DNA of 64,000 nucleotides from an uncultured Gammaproteobacteria bacterium (GTDB lineage: Bacteria; Pseudomonadota; Gammaproteobacteria; Eutrophobiales; Eutrophobiaceae): assembly GCA_951812995.1 (NCBI GenBank), contig CATOTD010000005.1, forward strand, positions 62,001 through 126,000. Direction: 5' to 3'. The notes beneath the pieces are model-generated. The model did no database searches and was not told the DNA's origin. It was given only the letters and a program-made list of their open reading frames with translations. Of the stretch, positions 38,940 to 48,171 are shown piece after piece (positions within the stretch are counted from its first letter, which is position 1; each line of letters begins with the position of its first letter). The translations under genes were made by a program, and so were the position numbers.

Positions 38940-39869
38940 TCATGCTAGCACCTCGCGATAGGTAATCCGTTTACCTATCGCGTTGCTTATAAGTGATTCT
39001 ATACGTTGATTGGTTGGTAACTTACATTGTCCGTTATTCAGTCTAAAAGTCACTTCGTTCACATAGCGATGTAAGTGTTTAGTGCTGGCATGATGCCATA
39101 CCCCATACAGACCGCGTTTGAGTAAAGCCCAGACACTTTCAATGCTATTGGTATGAATGTTGTTTGAACCCACATATTCTCCCGCACTATGGGTTACCGT
39201 ACCATGCTGATAAGCAGACTGTAAATGCTGATATGACCTGTGTTCATCTGTGTAAATGGTGGCCCCATATTCCACTGAACAGCCAATCTCTTTGTGCAGG
39301 GTCGGTATATCAGTTGATGGGATAGGCTTAGCCCTTGTGCGGCCACCGCGCTCACGCATTCCGACCACTACCTGCTTGCCAGCTACGCCACGGCCTGCGC
39401 GGACTTTCTTGTGTTTGTGTTTGTTATGTTCCTTCCCACCGATATAGGTCTCATCAATCTCAACAATGCCAGAAAGTAAATTATCTGTATTATCGTTACA
39501 GGATTCACGAATGCGGGCCTGCATAAACCAGGCGGTCTTTTGAGTTACTCCGATTTGTTTAGATAACTGCAAGCTAGATATGCCCTTGCGCGAGGTGACA
39601 GTTAAGTAAATAGCATATAGCCATTTATGTAGTGGAACATGAGAACGTTCAAAGATAGTGCCGGTTCTCACCGTAAACTCACTCTTGCAGTCCCGGCATA
39701 AGTAATATCCTGTCCGCTTTCCTTTGCGCGGGGTAATACGCTTAAATCCCCCACAATGAGGACAGGATATGTAATCTCTCCAGCGTTGTCCCTCAAAATA
39801 CAATCTAGCGGCTTCAGCATCCGGAAACTGGCGAAATAACTCAAATGTGGATATGGCATTGTCTTTCAT
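38940..39869 (-). CDS. IS1595-family (ISXO2-like) transposase, copy 2
   Basis: 309 residues. The zinc-ribbon N-terminus is CPHCGGFKRITPRKGKRTGY..LCRDCKSEF. The catalytic region follows with IDETYIGGKEHNKHKHKK (first Asp), ATIYTDEHRSYQ (second Asp) and the HTNSIESVWALLKRG motif (third residue region N/E). Intact, with GGAGGGTCATCA before ATG. It is nearly identical to copy 3, which differs at T5, G31 and E41. Confidence 0.93.
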   Translation of the reverse strand: MKDNAISTFELFRQFPDAEAARLYFEGQRWRDYISCPHCGGFKRITPRKGKRTGYYLCRDCKSEFTVRTGTIFERSHVPLHKWLYAIYLTVTSRKGISSLQLSKQIGVTQKTAWFMQARIRESCNDNTDNLLSGIVEIDETYIGGKEHNKHKHKKVRAGRGVAGKQVVVGMRERGGRTRAKPIPSTDIPTLHKEIGCSVEYGATIYTDEHRSYQHLQSAYQHGTVTHSAGEYVGSNNIHTNSIESVWALLKRGLYGVWHHASTKHLHRYVNEVTFRLNNGQCKLPTNQRIESLISNAIGKRITYREVLA

Positions 39870-40025
39870 TGATGACCCTCCGTTTTATTGCATTTTTATG
39901 TTAGATTATATGGGTTATCTATTGGAGTCAAGTATATAATTCCCATAAAAATAGTATGGAGAGACGCTGTGAATTTCATATCCTACCACCAACGTGGGTA
40001 ATCAAGCTGAAAGGTAAAAACTCAA

Positions 40026-40334
40026 TTGACTAATTCGGGCGCGCTTACAAAATTGCTTAAAGATACCAGTGCCAGCGAAGTAATAGCACTATGGATACTC
40101 GTCATTCCCTCGTTGCTTACTACGTGGATAACGATTCTCGAAAAACTTGGCGTGCAGGATGAATATATGTCCAAAGCGACGTGGGTTCTTGTTGGCTTGT
40201 ATTTACTGTCATTCATTGCAACATTCCGTCTAATTGGCGGGTTAGAAAAACGGGGGCGCAAGGCTCAGGTATTTTGCGATCCATGGCGGATGCAAATTGT
40301 TTTATCGTACTACCCATCGATAACGACGGCGTAA
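40026..40334 (+). pseudogene. Hypothetical membrane protein truncated by moeA duplicate
   Basis: The first ~72 codons (NSGALTKLLKDTSASEVIAL..., two hydrophobic segments VIALWILVIPSLLTTWI and TWVLVGLYLLSFIATF) look like a real small membrane protein I do not recognise. After IGGLE the frame enters the duplicated moeA 3' sequence out of frame, so the native C-terminus is lost. The start codon is uncertain (TTG/ATG region near 40020). Confidence 0.5.
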
Positions 40335-40566
40335 GCCCGGGGATATGGTAGATGTACAACCCTTCCATGGCATTGTCTAATTGAGTCAATTATAAACAGC
40401 CTGGGGCTGATTATTGGATAGCGAGGGATGCCGCACGTGAAGCTACACTTATAAAACTGGGAGGCCGTACGACTCAATTTTTTACAGGAGGAAACGAATG
40501 AAGGCGACTGATGCGAAGTTGATTAATCTACTGGGTGGGAGAGGACAGTTTGTCGTGCCGATTTAT
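40241..40566 (+). repeat. Duplicated segment: moeA 3' end plus DUF262 5' end (second copy)
   Basis: Contains the last ~45 codons of moeA (GSGILRSMADANCFIVLPID) with a one-base loss near GTAAGCCCGGGG, the moeA stop at 40379-40381, the leader, and the start of the intact DUF262 gene. It is the partner of 36407-36755. Confidence 0.85.
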
Positions 40567-42573
40567 CAGCGTAATTATTCGTGGAAGAAAAAACAATGCA
40601 ATCGGCTTTTTGAAGATATATTGCGGGTGGGAGGTGATAAGAAAATATCATCTTACTTTGCTGGCTCAGTGGTTTATTTTGAACCAGATGATTTACCAGA
40701 AACAAGTGTGCCGCAATTGCTGGTGATTGATGGGCAACAGCGCATCACCACGATTTCTCTGATGCTGCTTGCGCTGGTGCGTTTTCTGCAAAAAAACCCG
40801 CAACATAATCTGGATGATTCTGGGGAGGAGATTTTACAGACTTATTTAATCAATGCACATAAAAAAGATGAGACAAGATTCAAGTTACTGCTGTCAAAGA
40901 AAGATAAAAATACCTTTATCAACTTGGTTGATGAGATCGAAACGACGGACGCATCTTCGCAAAGGATTGATGAAAACTATCAACTTATTAAAGAAAAATT
41001 AACAGCAGAAAATATACAGGCGGTTTATCACGGAATAAAAAAATTAGCGATTGTGGATATGAAGCTGGAAAGAGGTAAAGACGACCCACAGTTGATATTT
41101 GAGAGCTTAAATTCTACTGGTTTGGGCTTGTCGCAGGCCGATTTAATACGCAATTATATGCTGATGAACGAGCCAGTGGATACGCAAAATCATCTTTATG
41201 AAAAATACTGGTATCCGATGGAGCAGGATTTTGTAGAAAATATGGATTATTTGCCACAGTTTATTCGCCATTATTTGAGTGTAAAGCAATCAACAATACC
41301 AAACATTAATCTGGTTTATGAAGCGTATAAGGATTTTGATAAAGATCGTGCCAACAATAACTTGACAAAAGAATATGCGCTTAAAGAATTACGGCGATAC
41401 GCGCAGTTTTATGCACGTATGGCGTTTCATAAAGAACCCGATAAAGCACTGGCAAAGGGGTTTGATGAATTAAATAAATTAAAAATGGATGTTGTTTATC
41501 CTTTTTTACTCGCTGTTTATCATGATTATGAAGAGAAAATTATTAGCAAAAATGAATTTATTGAAGTTGTTAGATTAGTCGTGAGTTATTTATTATGCCG
41601 TGCTGTTTGTGATGTGCCAACAAATATGTTGAATAAAACCTTCTCGATTTTACATAAAAAGATCAATCAAGAAGCGTACCTGGAATCGCTCAAAGCGGCA
41701 TTTATCTTGATGAAAGCTAATCAGCGTTTTCCAAAAGATAAAGAATTCAAAGAAGCACTCAAAAAAAGAGATTGTTATAACTTCAGGCCAAGAAATTATT
41801 TGCTGAGGTCATTGGAAAACTGGGGTAGAAAGGAACCAGTGTGCGTGGAAAACTTCACCATAGAACATATCTTGCCGCAAAATGAAGAATTGCCGCAAGC
41901 ATGGCGCGATGTGCTGGGTGAAAATTGGCAGGAAGTAAGAGAAACCTATTTGCATACTTTAGGAAATTTGACTTTAACGGGTTATAACTCGGAGCTTTCG
42001 GATAAAGCATTTACACAAAAGAAAACGACCAACGGCGGATTTAATGACAGCCCATTATTTCTTAATGAGTCAGTGCGAAATGCGCAAACTTGGGATGAAA
42101 ATGCGATCATTAAACGGGCAGAGCTTTTGGCGCAAAGGGCGTGTGAAATTTGGCAAGCACCTGATTTATCGGATGCGCAGTTGGCATCTTATAAACAGAC
42201 GGACAAAGAAAAATATAGCCTCGATTCTTATGAATATTTGCACGGCGATATGCGGGATTTATTCAACCGGCTTGAAAAAAGAATTTGCAATCTTGATTCC
42301 GAGATTGAGATGAAATGCACAAAACTTTATGCGGCTTTCAAAATAAATCAAGCGAATGTGATTGAAGTTGTGCCGTTAAAGCGCGGGCTGCGGATTTATC
42401 TGGGTATTGATTTTGAGAAAATTAATGACCCGCAAAAGATATGCCGAGATGTTTCTGATATTGGAAGTTGGGGGACAGGCAATGTTGAGGTGCGGCTTGA
42501 GCGGGCTGATGGTTTAGACTATGTGATGATGCTTGTGGAACAGGCTCTTGATGAGCAGCGTGGCGAGGATTGA
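40498..42573 (+). CDS. DUF262 / DUF1524 / DUF5655 protein (GmrSD-like)
   Basis: 691 residues. The DUF262 N-terminal part has PIYQRNYSW at residues 21-29 and the ParB/Srx-like VIDGQQRITTISLM at 76-89. The DUF1524 HNH-type region carries FTIEHILPQN near residue 457 and TLGNLTLTGYNSELSD. The C-terminal domain (~565-690) resembles DUF5655. DUF262-DUF1524 proteins include GmrSD, which cleaves modified DNA using NTP. The strong ribosome-binding site AGGAGG stands 7 bases before ATG. It is followed after 21 bases by a methyltransferase gene and then a nuclease gene, so it probably belongs to a restriction operon. Intact. Confidence 0.88.
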   Translation: MKATDAKLINLLGGRGQFVVPIYQRNYSWKKKQCNRLFEDILRVGGDKKISSYFAGSVVYFEPDDLPETSVPQLLVIDGQQRITTISLMLLALVRFLQKNPQHNLDDSGEEILQTYLINAHKKDETRFKLLLSKKDKNTFINLVDEIETTDASSQRIDENYQLIKEKLTAENIQAVYHGIKKLAIVDMKLERGKDDPQLIFESLNSTGLGLSQADLIRNYMLMNEPVDTQNHLYEKYWYPMEQDFVENMDYLPQFIRHYLSVKQSTIPNINLVYEAYKDFDKDRANNNLTKEYALKELRRYAQFYARMAFHKEPDKALAKGFDELNKLKMDVVYPFLLAVYHDYEEKIISKNEFIEVVRLVVSYLLCRAVCDVPTNMLNKTFSILHKKINQEAYLESLKAAFILMKANQRFPKDKEFKEALKKRDCYNFRPRNYLLRSLENWGRKEPVCVENFTIEHILPQNEELPQAWRDVLGENWQEVRETYLHTLGNLTLTGYNSELSDKAFTQKKTTNGGFNDSPLFLNESVRNAQTWDENAIIKRAELLAQRACEIWQAPDLSDAQLASYKQTDKEKYSLDSYEYLHGDMRDLFNRLEKRICNLDSEIEMKCTKLYAAFKINQANVIEVVPLKRGLRIYLGIDFEKINDPQKICRDVSDIGSWGTGNVEVRLERADGLDYVMMLVEQALDEQRGED

Positions 42574-42594
42574 TTTTTGGAAGTGAGAAAAACA

Positions 42595-43557
42595 ATGACA
42601 GGCAAAAATAACAGAACCTTACAATGCGGCGATGAAGAGATGCGGGAGCTTGCACAAAAGACAGTTATTTTGAAAAAGGCGGTTTCTGCAAAGCACTTAG
42701 CAGGGTCTGTGATTGAGCAGGATTTTTTTACTGCTTGCGCGTATTTACCCGATGGATTTATCGATTTATTAGTGCTTGATCCGCCCTATAATCTGGCAAA
42801 AAATTATAACGGTAATCATTTCAAGGTGCGCAAGACAGCCGATTATCAAGTCTGGTTTGATGAAATCATTACGCGCTTAAAGCCCAAGCTCAAGGCGACA
42901 GCAAGCGTTTATATCTGTGCAGATTGGAAAACATCGGCGATTATTTCCCCTGTGCTGGATGAACATTTTATTGTCCGTAATCGCATTACTTGGGAGCGGG
43001 AAAAAGGGCGTGGGGCGGCGGCAAATTGGAAAAACTGCTCGGAGGATATTTGGTTTTGTACGATGGGCCGTGATTTTTATTTTAATGTGGATGCAGTGAA
43101 AATGAGAAAGCAGGTTTTGGCACCATACAAAGCAGAGAATGGACAGCCGAAAGATTGGCGTGAAAGTGCAACAGGAAAATATCGGCTGACGCATCCTTCT
43201 AATCTTTGGACGGATATGACGGTGCCGTTTTGGTCTATGCCGGAAAATACGGTTCACCCAACACAAAAGCCGGAAAAGCTGATGGCAAAATTGATGATGG
43301 CAAGTTCAAAGGTGGACGATTTTGTCTTTGACCCGTTTCTTGGAAGCGGCACCAGCGTTGTTGTTGCCAAGAAACTAAAGCGGCGTTTTGCTGGCATTGA
43401 GATGAATAAAGAATATTGCTGTCTTGCCTTGAAACGACTGGAAAAGGCGGCGGAAAATGCCGCTATTCAAGGCTATGAAGACGGGGTTTTTTGGGAACGA
43501 AATTCAGGTGCGGCAAAACGATTAAACTCGGTACGGCGGCAAAAAAGGCTTTTATGA
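42595..43557 (+). CDS. DNA methyltransferase, beta class, of the DUF262 operon
   Basis: About 320 residues. LLVLDPPYNLAKNY is near residue 60, VHPTQKPEKLMAKLM near 222 and FDPFLGSGTSVVVAKKLKR near 242; motif order IV-I marks a beta-class amino-methyltransferase. The track's start is a TTG; ATG 42595 with GGAAGTGAG upstream is better. The stop overlaps the nuclease start (ATGA). A neighbouring nuclease suggests it protects host sites. Confidence 0.88.
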   Translation: MTGKNNRTLQCGDEEMRELAQKTVILKKAVSAKHLAGSVIEQDFFTACAYLPDGFIDLLVLDPPYNLAKNYNGNHFKVRKTADYQVWFDEIITRLKPKLKATASVYICADWKTSAIISPVLDEHFIVRNRITWEREKGRGAAANWKNCSEDIWFCTMGRDFYFNVDAVKMRKQVLAPYKAENGQPKDWRESATGKYRLTHPSNLWTDMTVPFWSMPENTVHPTQKPEKLMAKLMMASSKVDDFVFDPFLGSGTSVVVAKKLKRRFAGIEMNKEYCCLALKRLEKAAENAAIQGYEDGVFWERNSGAAKRLNSVRRQKRLL

Positions 43558-44225
43558 AATCCAAATTCTTTTATGGCGATGCGGCAAAATCCGTTACGAA
43601 TGAGCTAAAAAATACGATTAATGAATCCTCTGGCGTTCACTTAAGCAAACAAACAGCAGGTAGCCCAAGAGCGGCGGGCGATGCGGTTGAATTATTTGTT
43701 GCCGACAATATGCAAAAGCTTCTCGGCAGTTGGTGTAAGGAGTATTCCGCCACTTTTGCCCGTCGTTCAATGGCGGATATTGCATTTTCGGATAAGCAAG
43801 GTTTTTACTGCATGATTGATGTCAAAACGCACAGAATAGACACAGATTTTAATATGCCGAATCTGACTTCTGCGCACAGGTTGCTTGCGTTATATGAAGA
43901 TGACACAAATATTTTCGCACTGCTAATGGTGTGCTATGAATTGCAGGGGCTGACTGTCAAGGCACTGAATGTCCATTTTGTGCCGATTGAATTTCTTGAT
44001 TGGCGTTGTCTTACTATCGGTGCGCTGGGATGGGGGCAGATTCAAATTGCCAATTCAAACCGGATTAAAATTCAATCGGGGTTTTCCAGAAAAGAATGGA
44101 TGATTATGCTGTGCGAGAAAATGCTGGATTTTTATCCGAGAGAAATAACAAAAATTGAGGGGAGGATGCAGGTCTTTTCTAAAGCCAAATCACTTTGGCA
44201 AAAAAGAGACAATACGTGGGTTTAG
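43554..44225 (+). CDS. PD-(D/E)XK restriction endonuclease of the DUF262 operon
   Basis: 223 residues from ATG 43554 (MKSKFFYGDAAKSV); the track start 43491 lies inside the methyltransferase gene. The core reads RRSMADIAFSDKQGFYCMIDVKTH, i.e. D...DVK of a PD-(D/E)XK nuclease, preceded by GSPRAAGDAVELFVADNM, a plausible helix with the conserved acidic residue. I do not recognise the exact Type II family or site. It overlaps the methyltransferase by 4 nt. The IS256-b element starts 13 bases after the stop. Confidence 0.8.
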   Translation: MKSKFFYGDAAKSVTNELKNTINESSGVHLSKQTAGSPRAAGDAVELFVADNMQKLLGSWCKEYSATFARRSMADIAFSDKQGFYCMIDVKTHRIDTDFNMPNLTSAHRLLALYEDDTNIFALLMVCYELQGLTVKALNVHFVPIEFLDWRCLTIGALGWGQIQIANSNRIKIQSGFSRKEWMIMLCEKMLDFYPREITKIEGRMQVFSKAKSLWQKRDNTWV

Positions 44226-44587
44226 GGTTATATGTGGGTAGTGTCAATAATCTCTCGCACTTTCTGATTTGGCTTTCCCTTAAATCTGGTTGTTACGCTA
44301 CCTGAAAATCCTTTTCTTTATCCATCTCTTGGAGCAAATCCATGTTCAGATATTTCCGCGTTCCCCACTAGCTCCCCGCGATGTGTCTAAGCCTTGCCGC
44401 ACAAAGCATCAACGCCGAGTTGCCATCCGGGAATGCTCCCACTACTCGTGTTCGCCGCCTGATTTCTCGAATGATTCGTTCCAAAGGATTGTTAGTCCGA
44501 ATGCGAATCCAGTGCTCTGCTGGAAACCGATAATACGTCAGGGTCTCTTCCATGCACTACCCAGCCAATCCGCCGCACTCGATAACT

Positions 44588-45887
44588 GGAAGCCTCTAAA
44601 AACCGTGCATTTTGTGGTACGATCTGATTCACTTGATGTGGGAGGATTTTGTTTATGCACGCACCTGGATTGTTTGATTTGACGGATCATTTGGCGCGGC
44701 TTTCGGCGATGGGAGATCCGCTTGAGGTTTTGGAGCGGCACGTTGATTTCGAAGTGTTTCGCCCCGTTTTGGTGGCAGCGCTTGGCTATGGGGAATGTCC
44801 CAAAGGGGGTCGCCCGCCCTATGATGCCGTTGTGATGTTCAAGGTGCTGGTCTTGGCCTCGATGCACAATCTGAGCGATGAGCGGATGGAGTTTCTCATT
44901 CGTGACCGTTTCAGTTGGTTGCGTTTCCTGGGATTTCAAATCGGGGAGCCGACACCTGATCAGAAGACGATCTGGCTTTTCAGAGAGAAGCTGACCTAGG
45001 CGGGTGTCTTCAAGGCCCTGTTTGCCGCGTTTGAAGCTCAGCTCTGCGCGCGGGGATACAAACCCACCGGCGGTCAGATTGTGGATGCCACGTTGGTCTT
45101 TGCCCCGCGCCAGCGGATGACGAAAGAAGAGAAAGCGCGCGCCAAGGCAGGTGAGGCCGCATCTGACATCTGGCCCGATGATCTGTCCAAGGCAGCGCAG
45201 AAAGACACCGATGCGCGTTGGACGGTCAAGTATTCAAAGGCCAAGACGACCAAGGAGGGTGAGGAGGATACTGGCCTTGTCGATATTTCGGTTCCGCACT
45301 TTGGGTACAAGAACCACGTGTCCATTGACCGCAAATGGCGCTTCATCCGGGGTGAGACTGGCACGAATGCGGCTCGCTACGACGGGCATGAACTCTCCTC
45401 GGTTCTGGACGAGACAAACAGCTCGAAGGCGGTTTGGGCCGATACTGGATATCGGTCGTCCAAGAACGAAGACTGGCTCAAAGCGCAAGGGTACCGCTCA
45501 CATATCCATCGCAAGAAGCCACGCGGCAAACCCATGGCCAGGCATATTCGTCGGGGCAACGCGACACGCTCCGCCATCCGCGCCTGTGTTCGGCTACGAG
45601 AAAGGGCCCATGGCTCTGACCATCCGCTCAATCGGCCAAACCCGTGCGAAGGTCCGCATGACCATGGCCAACCTGAGCTACAAACTTCCGCCGTCTCATT
45701 TTCCACGAGCGACGACAGGCCACAGCCTGACTCCGCCCAAATTCCGGAAATACCCGCCCTGGCAGACCCAAACAGCACAACACAGCCTCAAATACCCCAA
45801 CTCATGACCTCCATGCCCGCAATGCGGGTGACAACGACTGGTGCTCGCGTCAAAACCCATCCAGAATCAGCGTTGTTCGAGGTCTCC
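44588..45887 (+). mobile_element. GC-rich IS5-family element, copy C
   Basis: Ends GGAAGCCTCTAAAAACCG and complement of GGAGACCTCGAACAACG. It is flanked by AACT on both sides (44584-44587 and 45888-45891), which fits the uninterrupted target GATAACTTCATG reconstructed from copies 1 and 3. This gives the 4-bp target duplication length of the family. Confidence 0.92.
44649..45727 (+). pseudogene. IS5-family transposase, copy C
   Basis: Same TAG after FREKLT as copies A and B and the same frame departure at RSAIRACVRLRE. It has an extra A near AGCTACAAACTTCC. The first acidic residue lies in VDATLVFAPR and the second in VWADTGYRS; the Glu segment is missing. Confidence 0.87.
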
Positions 45888-46929
45888 AACTTCATGTCCC
45901 TGAGTTTCTTCTCGACCTCCGTGGCCTTATGCCTGGCAGATTCCAGATATTCAGATGCATGAATAGCCTGCAACATGCGAGAGACTTCTTTGACACGACC
46001 ACGAGGCACATGACTGAAGACGTTGCGGTAGCAGTGCACAATACAACGCTGCCAGCCAGCTTAGGGGTAGAAGTCACCGATAGACTCCTTGCGCCCAAGA
46101 CAGGCATCACTGAGCACCAACCTGATGCCCTTGAGACCGCGTGCCTGCAAATGACGCAGGAATCCTGACCATCCCACCTTATCCTCCTTAGTACCTTCAA
46201 CAATCCCTAGAATGCGGCGGTAGCCATCGTCCCCAACACCTATGGCGACTAGAACAGAAACGTTCTTCACTGCACCGCCCCAACTGCGTTTGAGCACAAC
46301 ACCGTCCAGGTATACATAAGGGAAATCGCCCTCTATGGGGCGATTACGCCACTCTTCAATCTGCCCATAGATACGCTGGTTGAGCTTTGAAATAGTCCCT
46401 AAGCTAACACGGGTACCCCAGAGGGCTGCGGTAATGTCTTCTACACGTTGTACTGAAACACCTGCCAGATACATCTCAATCAGTGCCTCTTCAATTGACG
46501 CTACACGGTGCCGATAGTGCTCTATGATGGCCATCTCAAAGGTCTGTTTGCGTAGCTTCGGCATCTTTAACTCAAGCTCTCCGGCCCTTGTGTGGCACTT
46601 CCTGGTGTAGCTACCAGACCGGTCGTCTTTGCGCGTCTCAGTGCGTGCATATCGATCAGCACCCACCAGCGCATCAGCCTCAGCGTCCAGAATCTGGTTA
46701 AGGGTGTCTTCCACAGTCTTCAGTACCACTTTGTTGAGATGGCCCTGCAGTGCCTGTTCATCAATAGGGACTACATTGTTCAAGTGCTTGTTTGTATCAT
46801 CGCTCATGGCGACTCTTCTCCTGGTCAAATAAATGGTTATGTCACTTTTTATTTAACCAGATAAAGGGGAACCGCCTCTTCAAATTTGCGAAAGATAATT
46901 TACGTTATCAAAAAATAAAGTGGTTATTC

Positions 46930-47364
46930 TTATAGCACGTCACTGAGTGGGTCGCCGCATTCAAGTAGGAGAATGGGTTTTTTGTTATTGGAAAATTGTA
47001 TTTTATAGTTCCCTTTTCTTATTTCATTAAGCGTGTATCTGTTTAATCCATTTGGTTTGCAGACCAGTACCGGAATAAAATTAATTTGTATGTTGGCAGG
47101 GATTAGTTTTTCCCTCTCCACTACTTTAGTCCCTGCTTGTAGTTTGTTTGGCTACATCTCTTATTTTTGGGCTTCCTGCTTTTATTTCTAACGGTACAAA
47201 CCAACCATGGTTGTTCCTTGCTACATCGGCAAAAAACAGATAATCGCAACGTACCTGATTTTTTCTTCGTGGTGCTCCATGTTTATCCATGCCAATAATC
47301 AGGTTTGGCTTGGGTGCGCCCTTCAGGGACGCTTTGCAGTTGCGCGTTTGTACCTTCTTAGAAG
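46930..47364 (-). pseudogene. PD-(D/E)XK-like hypothetical protein, truncated and frameshifted
   Basis: Two track ORFs are one gene. The upstream part contains CKASLKGAPKPNLIIGMDKH, VRCDYLFFADV and FVPLEIKAGSPKIRDVAKQ, a D...ExK arrangement. One extra A near 47141 shifts the frame; without it the reading is AKQLQAGTKVVEREKLIPAN, leading into IQINFIPVLVCKPNG ... GDPLSDVL. The N-terminus is lost at the IS3-b end (47365). The family is a small putative nuclease without assigned function. Confidence 0.65.
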
Positions 47365-47388
47365 TGTTCCCCAAAATCTGGACAACGC

Positions 47389-48171
47389 TTATAACCCCTT
47401 CCCGATTATGCAGGCATCTTTGTCTGCGTACTGGCAGTATACCGAACCTGATGTCTGCTTGTTCAGTGATTGGTGTCGTCGACGCTCATTGTAAAACACA
47501 AAGTAACGTTGCAATGATTGTCGGGCTTGGGCTACCGTGTCGTACGCTTTGAGATAGACTGCTTCGTATTTCACGCTACGCCATAACCACTCCACAAACA
47601 CATTATCCACCCAGCGGTACTTGCCATCCATACTGCTCTTGATGTCATTGCCCTTTAGCACCGAAGTGAAGATTTCAGGACAGCCATAATTTTCAATAGC
47701 CTCTTCAAGTGCGTCAACACAAAAGTCCGCATCCATGGTTGTGGATACCCGCCGTGACAGAACGCATCGAGAATACCAGTCCATCACAGCTACCAAATAA
47801 ACGAATCCTTTCGACATTGGAATATATGTGATGTCAGTTGACCAGACTTGATGGGGACGACCAATCTCAAGCCCACGCAACAAATACGGATAAATTTTAT
47901 GCCGCTGATTGACCACACTGAGATTGCGCTTCGGATACAGGGTTTCTATCACCAGAAGCATTCTCAGGCACTGTATACGCTTCCGGTTGACCACGCGACC
48001 ATGGTTATCAAATAACCAGTCCTTGATACGCCGTGTACCATCCTAGTAGCTTCATCAACGCCAGTTCTTCGTCGCTGACAGGCTCGGGGACGTAGTAGTA
48101 AGTTGACCGCCCTACATCCAGTAGCTGGCATTGACGTGAAATCGGTAGCGCTTCTTCCTTGCTCACCATCT
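47389..48171 (-). pseudogene. IS3-family OrfB transposase, lineage b, copy 2
   Basis: It shares with copy 1 the loss of the second Asp segment (GCPEIFTS directly followed by VLKGNDIKSS) and the frame break after LMKLL. It differs at a few residues (VEWLWRS for VERSWRS; SRRVST for SRQVST). Confidence 0.88.

Larger units (their letters stand above)
38488..39944 (-). mobile_element. IS1595-family element with HsdR-N passenger, copy 2 (complete)
   Basis: 1457 bp with inverted ends GGGAATTATATACTT... and ...AAGTATATAATTCCC. It has a perfect 8-bp direct repeat ATAAAAAT at 38480-38487 and 39945-39952. It carries an intact transposase and a passenger ORF. The perfect target repeat and intact gene make this the most recently active family in the window. 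Confidence 0.95.
44368..46828 (-). pseudogene. IS256-family transposase, lineage b, copy 2
   Basis: The N-terminal block is open past the site where copies 1 and 3 have TGA (here GVSVQRVED). It stops at TAA after ESIGDFYP, where copy 1 reads PDAGW. It continues HCYRNVFSHVPRGRVKEV to RDMKL, is interrupted by IS5 copy C, and resumes SSAADWLGSAWKRP*. The final block EHWIRIRTNNPLERIIREI lies in the -1 frame, as in the other copies. Confidence 0.88.
44239..46909 (-). mobile_element. IS256-family element, lineage b, copy 2, with IS5-type copy C inside
   Basis: Ends are TAGTGTCAATAATC at the left and GAAAGATAATTTACGTTATC at the right (complement GATAACGTAAATTATC). The transposase gene is split by IS5 copy C at 44588-45887 with a 4-bp target duplication AACT. 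No duplication around the IS256 element itself is visible. Confidence 0.85.

Noticed and set aside
45788-45962. Extension of the IS5 copy C ORF to 293 residues ending VALCLADSRYSDA
   Set aside because: The end of that ORF is antisense to the IS256 transposase beyond the IS5 boundary at 45887.
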